A stretch of DNA of 64,000 bases from Bretschneidera sinensis (taxonomy: Eukaryota > Streptophyta > Magnoliopsida > Brassicales > Akaniaceae). Location of the stretch: NCBI GenBank assembly GCA_023935145.1, contig CM043698.1, positions 73,175,501 through 73,239,500 on the forward strand. Reading direction: 5' to 3'. The position numbers and the translations under genes were made by a program. How positions within the stretch are numbered: position 1 is the first letter of the stretch; each line of letters begins with the position of its first letter. Below the pieces are notes generated by a model, which saw only the letters and a program-made list of their open reading frames with translations, was not told the origin of the DNA and did not search any database. This document shows positions 1 through 10,590 of this stretch, piece by piece.

Positions 1-1131
1 TATACTATATTGAAACTCTGCATATTTAAGTACAGATTGGATTATTGGTGTCATTGTAAACTTAGACTATTGTTTATTCAAAATTCGATATCAAGCGTGG
101 AACTAATATATAAACTGTGCACTGCATGCCATCTTCATGATGCTCCTTGGAGAGAAAAGACCGAGGACATTGAGTTTGCATACTTACCAAATGATGAGCT
201 GGTGGACATGATTTTCATTTAGCACGAGGCCGCATCAAGAAGAGCATCGAAGGCTAACTGAGAGTGACAAGATAGGAAGCCTGAAACCAAAATCTGGTAA
301 TATTTAATTCTATCCATATATTTCTAGTTATAGAAATCAATACAAAAACAATAAATTAATCATCTATTAAGGTTAAGAGAGTCATTCAACTTGCACTCGC
401 ATTTAAAAGAATCATGTACTATCATGCAACAACCTTTTTTTTTTTGTTGTGGAAAAAATGCAACAAACCTCTTTGGCCCTTATAGAATAAAAGTTTACGT
501 GGAATTCTTAGTTAGACCGAGCCAAAAACATCTCGTCCGAAGCTTCATTAGAAAGTTTAGGGAACTTCACTGGTAACATTATTTTTTGGATCCCACACTT
601 ATTGCTGATTTTATAATGAAGTTTTTTAAAATTACCAATGAAGTTTCGGATAGGTCTAAAACATTTAATAAATTTTGAAAGTATACTCATCTTAGAAGCA
701 AATATTTTGCATACGTCAGTGACACTAATCTGGTAATATATACACATAAAAGTTACTCGGCAAAAAGATGAGCATAAATGATATTGAAACTCTTTATGTG
801 TACGCATATATTGGATTGTTGAGACCATCACAATTTAGATATCTTTTTTAAAATTCAGTGTCAAGCATGGAGTTAATATCTAAGATTATATGAAAGTAAC
901 AGTAGCAATTAGCACTCATCACGTTGCCTAAAATATATTTTATCTTTTCGTTGCCTACTATCAATTCTCGCTTACGAATATGTTTGTGCTTACGACTAGT
1001 TTTTTTTCAGTATTGAAAAAAGTAACTCTTAGTATACATAGACTATCCTTACCAAATAAAAGAAAAAAATAATTTGGAGTCTGGCAAAAATTAAGTGTCC
1101 TATTCTAGAAATAACATTATAAGTATCCTAT
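1..1131. repeat. Duplicon unit R1, left part
   Basis: Non-coding sequence that matches 21604-22728 almost base for base, with scattered substitutions and small indels. It is interrupted at 1131 by the Tat element and resumes at 9905. The short reading frames here are AT-rich, have no family resemblance and recur with indels in the paralogue, so I do not call genes. A weaker match to 13900-14300 and 17915-18110 (unit R2) shows the same ancestral sequence. Confidence 0.85.
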
Positions 1132-1688
1132 TGTTGATGCCGAAAAACTGTTGTTGCTATCGTGGGCTAGATTCTGACGTGACTTGGCTGCTGACATGGT
1201 CTGGATGCTAACGTGGCCCTGCACAGGTAAGAGAAGTGAACTAAAAGACACTCGAAAGGAGGGGAGGGGGAGACCTCCGAGAGCACTCCGACATTCAAGT
1301 TAGAACGAGGGCTTGAGAGAGACTGAGGCCGAGGATTCTATTTTAAGTTAAGTAGTGCTAAGAAAAGTAGGACTCAGAGGTAAGTCTTAATAGCGTGATA
1401 AGCGCGTTGAGTGTGTCAGGGTGGTCGCGTGTATCAGAGGGGATTAGGTCCATTAATTGCATTTTGACGTGGTGGTGGCGTCGCTTGTTTGTTCCACGTT
1501 TGCCTTGCCATGCTGAGGAGGCTTGATGCATGTCGTCATCCTGCAGGTAATATCTGAGTCCATGTGTGGGCTTCTTATTGGGCCGTTTCTTATTAGGTCG
1601 GGGTATTATGTGCTTCATCAGTGGGTTACTTATTGGTCCGAGGTGTTATGGGCTTTATCAGTGGGCCAAGTTGTTATGAGCTGCATCA
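1132..1688 (-). repeat. 3' LTR of the Tat element
   Basis: Pairs with 9261-9904. It is about 87 bp shorter: it lacks roughly 100 bp around 1370 that holds the TATA-like sequence in the other LTR, lacks a short duplication near the end, and has about 41 bp the partner lacks. An open frame on the minus strand (1358-1618) has a counterpart in the other LTR (9527-9847), but it lies in LTR sequence and I do not treat it as a gene. Confidence 0.9.
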
Positions 1689-1690
1689 TA

Positions 1691-1707
1691 AGCCCCCCAC
1701 TTCCTCA
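1691..1707 (-). other. Polypurine tract of the Tat element
   Basis: Read on the minus strand, GAGGAAGTGGGGGG lies immediately before the 3' LTR, the expected place for the plus-strand DNA primer of an LTR retrotransposon. Confidence 0.75.
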
Positions 1708-1799
1708 GGTACTTGTGCCTTGAGGAAGTAAAATGTGATGTGTTGTGGCCGAACATTTATACTTGTGATTTTTCAAGAAACGAGATGGGGCCTCGGTCA

Positions 1800-3300
1800 G
1801 GAGAACTTTTGGCTGAGCGTATGTGAAACAGTTCATGCTCTCAAACTTGGAGAAATTAGGCCGTGCGTGTGACAAGCAACTCACACACTCAGTCTTGGAG
1901 AAATTAGGCCGAGCGTATGCAAAGCAGCCCTTACACTCAGGCTTGGAGAAATTAGGCTGAGCGTATGACAAGCAGCTCATATGCACGGACTTGGAGAATT
2001 TTGACCGAGCGTATGTAAAGTAGTTTATATACTCGGACTTGGAGAAATTTGGCCGAGCGTATGCAAAGCAGCTTATACACTCGAACTTGGAGAAATTTGG
2101 CCGAGCGTATGATAAGCAGCACATACACTTGGACTTGGAGAAATTTGGCCGAGCGTATGACAAGCAGCTCATACGCTCGGACTTGGAGAATTTTGGCCTA
2201 GTGTACGACAAGCAGCTCACACGCTCGGTCTTGGAGAAATTAGGCCGAGTGTATGCAAAGCAGCCCATACGCTCAGGCTTGGAGAAATTAGGCTGAGCGT
2301 ATGACAAGCAGCTCATACGCACGAACTTGGAGAATTTTAGCCAAGCGTATGTAAAGCAGCTCATACGCTTGGACTTGGAGAAATTTGACCGAGTGTATGC
2401 AAAGCAGCTCATACGCTCGGACTTGGAGAAATTTGGCCAAGCGTATGATAAGCAGCTCATACACTTGGACTTGGAGAAATTTGGCCGAGCGTATGCAAAA
2501 CAGTTCATATGCTCGGACTTAGAGAAATTTGGCTGAGTGTACGACAAGCAGCTCATACGCTCAGACTTGGAGAATTTTGGCCGAGCGTACGATAAGCAGC
2601 TCATACGCTCGGACTTGGAGAATTTTGGCTGAGCGTATGCAAAGCAGCTCATACGCTTGGACTTGGAGAAATTTTGCCGAGCGTAATCAAAGCAGTTCAT
2701 ACACTCAGACTTGAAAAAACTAGGCCGAGCGTATGACAAGCAGCTCATACGCTCAGACTTAGAGAAACTAGGCCGAGTATATGACAAGCAGCTCATACAC
2801 TCGGACTTGGAAAAATTTGGTCGAGCGTAGGACAAGCAACTAATATGCTCAGACTTGGAGAAATTGGGCTGAGTGTATGCAAAGTAGCTCATACGCTCGG
2901 ACTTGGAGAAATTTTGTTGAGTGTATGACAAGCAGCTCATATGCTCGGACCTGAAGAATTTTGGCCGAATGTACAACAAGCAGCTTATACGCTCGGACTT
3001 AGATAATTTTGGCCGAGCATATGCAAAGCAGCTTATACACTCGGACTTAGAGAAATTTGGCCGAGCATATGCAAAGCAGCTCAAATGCTCGGACTTGGAG
3101 AAATTTGGCCGAGTGTATGCAAAACAGCTCATTCGCTCGGACTTGGAGAAATTTGGCCGAGCGTATGAAAAGCAGCTCATACACTTGAACTTGAAGAATT
3201 TTGTCCGAACGTATGCAAAGCAGGTCATATGCTCGGACTTAGAGAAACTAGGCCAAGTGTATGACAAGCAGCTTATACACTCGGACTTAGAGAAATTTGG
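1800..3300. repeat. 48-bp tandem array in the 3' region of the Tat element
   Basis: About 31 head-to-tail copies of a 48-bp unit of the form TTGGAGAAATTTGGCCGAGC, GTATGACAAGCAGCTCATAC, GCTCGGAC. Copies differ by a few substitutions each and are contiguous with no spacers. Each unit holds an 11-bp inverted repeat, CCGAGCGTATG and CATACGCTCGG, around a loop of about 10 bases, so either strand could fold into a row of hairpins. Because 48 is a multiple of three, the minus strand is open for 520 codons (1705-3267) with a 16-residue repeat typified by SCFAYARPNFSKSER, and long stretches of the plus strand are open too (for example 2921 onward). I regard the frames as a by-product of the repeat; nothing marks them as translated. 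Tandem arrays in the 3' untranslated region of Tat/Ogre elements are a known feature and a known source of satellite DNA. Confidence 0.92.
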
Positions 3301-3628
3301 ATCATGGGCCTTCTCATGTGTTTCTTTGCTTTGTTTCTACGTGTCCTCCATCATCTTGGGCCTATGGGCTTTTCTCTGTTTTAGGTCCATGGGCTTATGC
3401 TTTTCTTTGTGCCCATGGGCTTCTTTTTTTTGGGCCCATGGGCCTTTTGGGGGTGTAATAAATGATGACGACTACTTTTTAAATGGCAGCGCTTTGGGCT
3501 TAGTGAAGGTCACGCTTTTATGACAGCTGGTACCTTGGGGAGAGGAAACGATGCCTGGGTGACGACAAAGGTCGCGTCCTTTTATTTGGAGGGTTGAATT
3601 AATTCTCCTCATTTCTGTTGCCCCAACC
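3301..3628. other. Spacer between tandem array and antisense gene
   Basis: About 330 bases with no gene. It contains several near-repeats of the phrase TGGGCCCATGGGC (3350-3450) and leads into the promoter of the antisense gene. Confidence 0.5.
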
Positions 3629-3637
3629 TCTATAAAG
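3629..3637 (+). promoter_or_regulatory. TATA box of the antisense Tat gene
   Basis: CTATAAAG lies about 130 bases upstream of the ATG at 3764, on the strand opposite to gag-pol. A start of transcription near 3660 would give a leader of about 100 bases, normal for a plant gene. This supports an independently transcribed antisense unit inside the retrotransposon. Confidence 0.55.
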
Positions 3638-3763
3638 AGGATCCATCCTCATTTTCTTCCTCACTTGCACATAGAGATCTTTGAGAGCACACAACCAGAG
3701 AAATTTCTTGAGAGCACTCGATTTTCTTAAGAAGTCATTCAAAACAATATCTTTGTGAGTACC

Positions 3764-5656
3764 ATGTCTGACGATAGTGAGTTGAGTAGAGATCTTTCGA
3801 GGGAGTTGGAGGAAGCGATGGATGTTTCCTCTAGTGATGGGGTCTCTTCCTTGGAGTCCGTCTCCCAGGAGGGCGTCCTAGCCCTTGTCCATTATATTCC
3901 CGAGAGAGATGATGGAGGGAGTGAGGAAGAAGAATATCCTAGGGAGGACATGGATAAGGCGCCCTTAGGCATTAGGGAGGATGGCACAGAGGCCGAGAGA
4001 GAGGAGTGGATGTTCGAAGCGAACTCCATCTCGAGCGTGGTGGAGGAGGCTGAGCTCGTGGGGATGAGGATAAAGTATAAAATCCCCATGGAGTACCACC
4101 TGAAGGCACCAGAGGGTGGAGAGAGAGCATACGATGCCCTTCCGAGCTGCCCACCTTACGAGCTGTGCGTTTGTGAACAGAACTTTAAGGTAGGGCTTAG
4201 GCTCCATCTCCACCCGTTCTTCTGCTCGTTGCTCAGATATTTCGGTATAGCGCAGAGTCAGCTGGTGCTCAACTCAATCCAACTGATCCTGGCATTCATT
4301 ATCTTGTGCCAGGAGGTGGGTGGAGTGATAAACATAAATGTGTTCAAAGCCCACTTTCAGATAGCCCGGCTTAGGCAAATCGGGTGGGTCATAGTCAGCT
4401 CGAGGGCTCAGAAGAGTGTTTTGAAGAAGTAGCCCTCCTCCATAAAGAGGTGGAAGAGACACTTCCTTTTCATAAGGAGTGCTGAGAGCTTCGGTGTCCC
4501 CCTCAGTTGGAGCTTGGACCATGCTGGCAAGTGTAAGAAGCCGCACCTCCTGCACCGAGAGCAAGAGATGCTGAAGGCTATACTGGTTACGCCCTTGGAT
4601 ATCGAGGTGCTTAGAGATAACGAAGAACTCCACAGGCGCGGCCTCTACCATCCTAACATTCCACCGAACCTTGAGCACGGTAGCCCTTAGCCTTTTTTAG
4701 CTTGTTAAAATTCGATTTTTGTTTCCAAGTTACTAATGCCCTTCTCTTGTGCAGAGATGGAGATGGTCGCCCAAGCAAGGGAGAGGGTCAGACGCATGGT
4801 CTAAGAGAAGAAGAGGGCCGCTGAGGCAAGTAGCTCTGCCCAAGAGCAGAGAAAGAAGGCCCGGGCTTCAACCCCGGTTCCCATCCTTGTGGAGAGCCCT
4901 CCAAGGCCTCTTGTTTCCGAAGCAGTGGCGGTTCTTACTATGCCGACCCCTACCCCGAGGCCATCCTCCTCCAGGGAGGAGTCTGGGGTTTCTGCTCCCT
5001 TCATGCCCAGGTGGGCGCTGAAGGTCGACGACTCGATGTTTGGGCATCCCTGAGTCGCTCGTGAACATCTTATCATGGGAATCCCCTCCTGTGATATGTT
5101 GGAGCTCTCCAAGAAGCCCTTTGAGGGCCTTTGTTTGGCCATGGAGGTCGTGGCCTCTCAAGTATGGTTCTTTCCCTCGTCCTTAATTTTTTAGTTAGTT
5201 TTCTTTTCATATTACGACTATTTTTCATAAGGCCACTTTTCTGTTGCAGGCCGGAGTCATTGCCACGGTCCTCACTCTTCGTACTGCTGATATGGCCGAT
5301 CATTTGTCCAAGACACAAAAAAGCTAGATGAGACCAGGGAACTCGCCTGGGCCTTGTCCACAACCCTTGAGGTCGCTGAGAGGGCCAAGGACACGATGGT
5401 CATGGAGAAGGACCACCATCGCCAGGCCGAGGAGGCCTTGAGGAAAGAGAATAATCTGCTGATGGCTGAGATGGAAGAGGCGGCCTGTAAAGTGGCAGAG
5501 AGAGAAAAGGCTTTGCTGGAGGAGGGCGGGGCTCAGTTCCTAGCAGGCTTTAATGAAGCCAAGAGGAAGGCCGAGTCTCTCTACCCGGGAGTCGACTTTT
5601 CTAGCCTGGAGTTCTGTTGCATTATGCAGGACCTACCTCAAGGGCTGATCGGTTAG
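3764..5656 (+). pseudogene. Antisense accessory gene of Tat element, PF04195 family, three exons, broken
   Basis: The product resembles the putative gypsy-type transposon domain (PF04195), a family of unknown function carried in antisense in many Tat-lineage elements. The family core is clear: an IPMEYHLKAPE-like start near residue 110, CPPYELCV, then VGLRLHLHPFF, LLRYFGIAQSQL and an LAFIILC segment, later WKRHFLFIR. I infer exon 1 at 3764-4679, exon 2 at 4755-5161 and exon 3 at 5250-5656, with GT/AG introns 4680-4754 and 5162-5249; the split codon at the first junction keeps the family frame. The real start is the ATG at 3764; an upstream GTG in frame is not a plausible plant start. Lesions: TAG at 4430-4432, TAA near 4802 and TGA near 5052 in exon 2, and a one-base loss in an A-run near 5320. 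The exon 3 tail is acidic, charged and probably coiled coil, rich in Glu, Ala and Lys. It is no longer functional as it stands. Confidence 0.85.
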
Positions 5657-5689
5657 GAGGATAATTGTGTGCGCCTAGAAATATGGCCG

Positions 5690-7651
5690 GAGTTTTCGTG
5701 TAGCTATCACGAGAGCATACGCCATCTTCTCAATAGGGGGATACCTTACTTCTGCTTCATGGAAGATTCTACTAACATAGTAGATGGGTCTCTGAATGCC
5801 TTATTCTTCTCGGATCAGGACAGAGGCCACAGTGCCTTGCCCAGTTGACAAGTATAGGAATAGTTCTTCTCTTGGAAGTGGTTTGGTTAATAGCGGGAGC
5901 GAGCTCAGATGCTATTTTAACCCTTCAAATGCTTCCTGGCAATTTTCTATCCAAGAAAAATCTTTCCCCTTCCTGATGGCCTTGAAGAAATATAGGCATC
6001 TTTCTGCAGACTTGGACATAAAGCGACTCAGGGTGACAGCTATCCCGATGAGCCGTTGTACTTCTTTCACGGACTTAGGAGAGGTCGTATCAAGAATGGC
6101 CTTTATCTTTTCTGTGTTGACTTTTATTCCCCTTTGGGTGACCATGAACCCTAGGAACTTCCCCCTCGTCACTTCGGATGCGCACTTTGTTGGATTCAAT
6201 CTCATATTATGTTTGTGCAGTACCCCAAATGCTTCTTCTAAATTGGATGTGTGGTTTCGTGCCTCTATACTCTTGACCAGCATATCATCTACGTAAACTT
6301 CTATGTTTCGCCCTATCTGCCCTTTGAAGATCTTATTCACCAGCCTTTGATAGGTTGCACCGATATTCTTGAGTCCGAAGGGTATGACCTTACAGTAATA
6401 CAACCCTTGGTCAATGATAAAGGCGGTCTTGTCTTGGTTTGGCCCATACATGAAAATTTGGTTGTAGTCGGAGTATGTGTCCATAAAGGAGAGGAGTTCG
6501 TGCCCCGAAGTGGCATCCACCAACTAATCGACTTGAGGAAAAAGAAAGTTATCGTTTGGACAGGCTTTGTATAGATTGGTGAAGTCAATGCAGGTTCGCC
6601 ATTTACAGCTGGCTTTTCGGACTATCATTACGTTAGACACCCACTCGAGGTATTTTGCCTCCTGGATGAAGCCAACCTCAAGCTGTTTGTCTACCTCGGC
6701 ATTGATGGCAGCCTTGCTTTCTGGGGCAAAAGTTCTTTTCTTTTGGACGACTAGCTTGTACTTTGGGTCCACATTTAGGCGATGCTCAATGGTCTTGGGG
6801 TCGATCCCAAGCATGTCTGATGCGGACCAGGCGAACCAGTCCCGGTTCTTCTGGAGAATGGAAAGGAGCTCTTCCCTGTGTTTTTCGGAAAGGTTTGATC
6901 TTATCTGGATGGTTTGGTTGGGGTCTTCCCCAAGGGGTACTAGAGTCAGCTCTTCCACTGATCGCCTTCTTGGGGTCTTCATCTCATCCTTGAGGTCTTC
7001 TACATCAAGGAGTAGGGCTTCAGTTTTCTTCCCTTCCTTGATAGCATTCAGATAGTAGGATCGAGAGGCCCTCTGATCACCCCTGATTATTCTCATCCCC
7101 TTACTGGTGGGAAACTTAACTTTCAGATGGTACGTGGAGACAACGACTTTTAGCTTGTTGAGGGTAGGTCGCCTGAGGATCATGTTATAAGAGGAGGGTT
7201 GCTTTACTACCAAGAAAGTGGTTTGCACAGTGGATATCCGCGGTGTTGTCCCTGTCATAACAGGGAGGATTATGCTTCCCTCGGTGAAGACTGGATATTC
7301 GCCAAACCATAGAGGGGGGCCCGGGGCCAGCTCTAAACGCTCGTTCTTTAGCTCCATGCGTTGGAAGGCGTCATAGAATAATATATCTGTCAAACTTTCG
7401 TTGTCAATTAAAACACACCATACTTCATGATTTCCCACCAGGAGGGAGACCACTACGGCATCATCATGAGGAGTTTTTACATCTTCCAAGTCGTCTTCCA
7501 TGAAGGAGATCACTAGCCCCGACTTTTTTCGCTTATGAGGTCCGTCGACAGAGGCCACGGTTCTAGCATACGCCTTACTGCTTTGCCTCGAGCTTGCACC
7601 AGCTACAGGGCCTCTATATATTGTCTTGATGATCCGGGTGGTAGTTACCAC
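5690..7651 (-). pseudogene. Tat pol: protease, reverse transcriptase and start of RNase H
   Basis: Two frames in the same register are separated by a TAG at 6524-6526. The upstream one (6524-7651, 375 residues) starts with a linker and an aspartic protease whose active-site stretch reads VLIDNESLTDILF; the family usually has DNG, so the glycine is replaced by glutamate. It continues into the RT fingers (KWRTCIDFTNLYKACPND). The downstream one (5912-6523) carries the RT palm with VYVDDMLVKS, whose two aspartates bind metal, then the connection domain. Left of 5912 the minus strand still reads as the RNase H start (pattern ASVLIRE, then RPIYYVSR) to about 5690, where homology stops. RNase H C-terminus and integrase are absent. 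Compared with a normal Tat pol, roughly half is lost. Confidence 0.9.
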
Positions 7652-8948
7652 TTCTTGGTTCTTTTGATCTGGTGCTTCCCACTCGGCTCTAGAGACTCAC
7701 CGAGGGTTTTGTTGCTCTCGATCTTGGAGATGAAGACTTATGGGGTCTCTCATTGGCTAAGCGGGAGCTTCTCTTCTCTGAGGCCTTGTAAACTCCTTTA
7801 AAAGCCCCTGGCTGATAAGGGCTTCAATCTGTTCCTTCAAGGCATTGCATTCTTCGGTATCGTGGCTGTAGTTTTTGTGGAAACGGCACCATTATCTCTG
7901 ATCCCCACCAAGGTGTGGCATCCTGGGCGGCCATTAGAGGATTGACTTGTCTTGAAGCTGCATGAGGACGTTGGTCCTGGATGCGTTGAGAGGGGTGAAA
8001 CCATCCAACCGGGGGTCGGGCTTGTACCTGTTGTCTTGGTGAGGTCTCTTGGCCGCCCCTCTCTATGAGTTAATGTCCTTTATCTTCTTTTATTTTTCCT
8101 CTTCTCTTTATCTCCTGAATACCTGGTTGTCTTCTACCAACATATACTTCTCTACTCAGGCCAGGACCTTGTTCATGCTCTTGGGTGAGTGCCGGGTGAG
8201 CTTGGAGTTGAAGATCTCGGACCTCAGCATATTCTTAAACGCCATCTTCTGGACATTTGGGTTGAGGTTTGGGATTTCCCAAGCGGCTGTGTTGAACCTG
8301 GATATGTAGGCTCGAAGCCTCTCTCCACAATGCTGGATAATGTTGAACAAGCTCTCTGAGGTCGTCTTTGGTCCCTTGCTGCTGAGAAAGTGCGAAGCAA
8401 AGGCATATCTGAGTTCTCTAAAATTGCTAATGCTCTTCAGCCTCAGACGCGAATACCAAGTACCTGCGGCCTTCTCGAGAGTCAAGGGGAAGGCACGACA
8501 CATGATAGGGTCGGAATGTCAGTGTAGCATCATGGTCGTCTTGTAATGCTGCAAATGGTCTAGAGGGTCCCCTGAACCGTCGTGCATTCTGACCTATGGC
8601 ATTCTGAAGTTAAAGGGGAGTGGAGTCTCGGGAACATCTTCTATGAATAGGGGCATTCAAGATACTAAGACTTCTGTGTTTCAAGGCCAAGTCTATTTTT
8701 TCTTCCATCTCTTCGAACTGTCTGTCTAGGTTGAAGTTACTCTTCGAGGAAGAGCTTTCCTTAGAGCGGCTGCAATGCAGCGAGGGCTCGGTAAGGGGCT
8801 GCTTGTAGGTAGGATCATCTCTGTCAGATGACTCTGCTTGCTCGGGAGCTTGGTGGAGAGAAAAGGAAGGTTGCTGGCCTCCGCCTCGGACTTGGGCTGC
8901 CAAATCGGCTATCATCCGGGAGAGTTCTTGCAATTGGGCTTGAGTCAC
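7652..8948 (-). pseudogene. Tat gag polyprotein, degraded
   Basis: Reading right to left: an N-terminal part (8610-8948) with a hydrophilic helix-forming sequence ending in LDRQFEEMEEKIDLALK; a break with a TGA near 8525; then the Retrotrans_gag core (8156-8503) with GTWYSRL and YISRFNTAAWEIPNL; then the C-terminal region (7652-8155) in broken frames. Near 7800-7900 the minus strand reads WCRFHKNYSHDTEECNALK, the Tat form of the nucleocapsid zinc knuckle (usually CxFHxxxGHxTEEC) with the glycine replaced. Gag would form the particle around the element RNA. Several disruptions make it non-functional here. Confidence 0.85.
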
Positions 8949-9240
8949 AAGGGCAGCATAACGATGTGCGACCGCTTCCTTGTAATCAGGAGAGTTGATC
9001 CCGGAGAGATGAAGGCGCTGCTCTCTGACAGGGGGCCGTCTGCTCTACCCAGGGGTTGCATGCTCGGGAATTACAGGGAATCTGGGTTTAGATTGCTGGC
9101 TGTGGGTGCTGCCCCGAATGGGAGCAGAGCATGCTCTTGGGGCTTCCTTGTCGGTCCTTCTCGTATTGCTTCTTGGCAGCATCGCAACAGATGAGTTCTT
9201 TTATACTTCTTCATTTTTGCTATAGCGAGAAATTGTGGTT
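8949..9240 (-). other. 5' untranslated leader of the Tat element
   Basis: About 290 bases between the primer binding site and gag. I see no reading frame with family resemblance; the short frames on either strand are incidental. Confidence 0.5.
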
Positions 9241-9260
9241 TCCGACGGACAGCGCCAATC
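9241..9260 (-). other. Primer binding site of the Tat element
   Basis: On the minus strand the sequence after the 5' LTR is GATTGGCGCTGTCCGTCGGA. The TGGCGC start fits the 3' CCA end of a tRNA ending in GCGCCA, as used by other elements of the Athila/Tat branch; I do not assign the exact tRNA. Confidence 0.6.
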
Positions 9261-9904
9261 TGTTGATGCCAAAAAACCATTGTTGCTGTCGTGGCTTGGA
9301 TTCTGACGTGGCCTGGATGCTGACGTGGTCTGGATGCTGACGTGGCCCTGCATAAGTAAGAGAAGTGAACTAAAAGACCCTCGGAATAAGGCGAGGGGAG
9401 ACCTCCGAGGGCCCTCTGACATTCAAGTTAGAACGAGGGCTTGAGAGAGACCGAGGCCGACGGATATCTTTTTAAGTCAAATAGTGCTAAGAAAAGTAAA
9501 GTCTTGTTTTTTTGGACTTACATACCTCAGACTATATATAGCTCTCCGAGTGGAGTCTGCCCACGTGGGGAAGGCATGGGTCCATCCGTCTGATCTGGGG
9601 ACTCAGAGGTAAGTCTTAATAGCGTGATCAGGGCGTTGAGTGTGTCAAGGTGGTCGCGTGTATCAGAGGGGATTAGGTCCGTTAATTGTGCTTTGACGTG
9701 GCGGTGGCGTCGCTCGCTTGTTCCATGTTTGCCTTGCCATGCTGAGGAGGCTTGACGCATGTCGTCGTCTTGTAGGTGACATCTAAGTCCATGTTTGGGT
9801 TTCTTATTGGGCCGTTTCTTATTGGACCGGGGTGTTATGGGCTTCATCAGTGGGCCAGGTTGTTATAGGCTGCATCACAGGCCAAGTTGTTATGGGCTGC
9901 ATCA
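9261..9904 (-). repeat. 5' LTR of the Tat element
   Basis: Pairs with 1132-1688 and is the more complete copy. It keeps a TATA-like sequence (9532-9541) lost from the other LTR, and near its outer end a short duplication containing a second GGGCTGCATCA. Confidence 0.9.
9531..9542 (-). promoter_or_regulatory. TATA box of the Tat 5' LTR
   Basis: CTATATATAG is palindromic and sits in the middle of the LTR. On the minus strand it would start transcripts toward gag. It falls inside the stretch missing from the 3' LTR. Confidence 0.5.
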
Positions 9905-10169
9905 CCTGTTATGGTAAAAAAAGATTTTACATATGCCTACTTTGGTAAAAAAAAATCCAGGAATCAGAGGAAGCACATGCATGGATGATGTGTTGTTATG
10001 CAATACTTGTGGTTGATATGTATAACAGTTTGTATATTGGATCTATTAACTATTAAGCATCATCCTATAATTAGATCAGCTTTACAAAAATGTCCTTAAT
10101 TTTCAAGTTCTTTCCTGTAAATGAGTCAAGCCCTAAATATTTAACCTGGATAGGACAAGAGTTAGCAGC

Positions 10170-10179
10170 TATATATATA
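10170..10179 (+). promoter_or_regulatory. TATA-like box upstream of the unidentified gene remnant
   Basis: TATATATATA lies about 90 bases upstream of the ATG at 10270. The same arrangement is kept in R2 (near 18392) and R3 (near 22990), which supports a real ancestral promoter rather than chance AT-richness. Confidence 0.4.
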
Positions 10180-10269
10180 CCTTGTTAATGCACCTATTGT
10201 TAGATAGAGTTAATAGACTCAATACTATAGTTTATTACTACTCTACCTGATACAATTTCTGTTTTGGTT

Positions 10270-10590
10270 ATGAATAATGAAGAAATAGAAGATGATGATA
10301 ATTATGACAACAATTTTTCTTCAAGTCGTAATCAAGGTTTGTTATGAAACTTTATTTTTGGTTTCTCTTTTCTGTATGTTATTTTGCGCATTTGATTTCA
10401 TGTGTGTTTTTTCTTAATTAAATAAATTTTTATTTAATTTACTACTATATGGTGATCATGAGAATAGATCAGATCGAGGAATTACCAGAAAAGATCGGAG
10501 GGGTATTGTCAGCAGCATTTCTTCAGGACCAGAACTGGACAAAATGCTTCTTGAGGCTATCCTGCACTCAACCCCGTCCTATGATACAAG
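10270..10590 (+). pseudogene. Remnant of an unidentified two-exon gene (R1 copy)
   Basis: I do not recognise the family. Exon 1 (10270-10336) starts with ATG and encodes an acidic stretch, MNNEEIEDDDNYDNNF, ending before a GTTTGT donor. A second exon-like block (about 10450-10590) ends before GTAAGC and reads, in the frame that continues exon 1, GITRKDRRGIVSSISSG followed by PELDKMLLEAILHSTPSYD. The blocks join in frame if the intron ends just before GTGATCAT at 10452, but the dinucleotide there is TG instead of AG, in this and the R3 copy. Exon 1 length (67 bases) is identical in R3, and exon 2 is kept in R3 and R4. I infer a gene start inactivated before duplication. Confidence 0.4.

Larger units (their letters stand above)
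1132..9904 (-). mobile_element. Ty3/Gypsy LTR retrotransposon, Tat lineage, truncated
   Basis: An 8.77-kb element read on the minus strand. It has two related LTRs beginning TGTTGATGCC and ending TGCATCA on the plus strand, a primer binding site next to the right LTR, a polypurine tract next to the left LTR, and a near-perfect 5-bp target duplication (CCTAT at 1127-1131, CCTGT at 9905-9909). The paralogous unit R3 is uninterrupted at 22724-22728 and gives the empty site. Internal order in transcription sense is gag, protease, reverse transcriptase, start of RNase H, an antisense gene, a 48-bp tandem array, 3' LTR. The integrase and most of RNase H are missing, so it cannot move by itself. Tat placement rests on the gag and RT style and on the antisense PF04195 gene known from that lineage. 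The LTRs differ at roughly one site in ten by eye, suggesting an old insertion. Confidence 0.93.

Noticed and set aside
1358..1618. Minus-strand frame repeated in both Tat LTRs (also 9527-9847)
   Set aside because: It lies within LTR sequence, differs at its C-terminus between copies because of the LTR deletion, and resembles no gag or accessory protein.
1705..3267. 520-codon minus-strand gene
   Set aside because: The frame is a product of a 48-bp periodic array without stops. The opposite strand is similarly open, and there is no domain, promoter or conserved start.
1800..3300. CRISPR-like array of palindromic repeats
   Set aside because: Units are contiguous 48-bp copies with no unique spacers and lie inside a plant retrotransposon.
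5796..7055. Plus-strand frames of 107-166 codons
   Set aside because: They are shadows opposite the Tat reverse transcriptase and protease.
8049..9340. Plus-strand frames of 68-118 codons
   Set aside because: They lie opposite Tat gag and its leader and show no similarity of their own.
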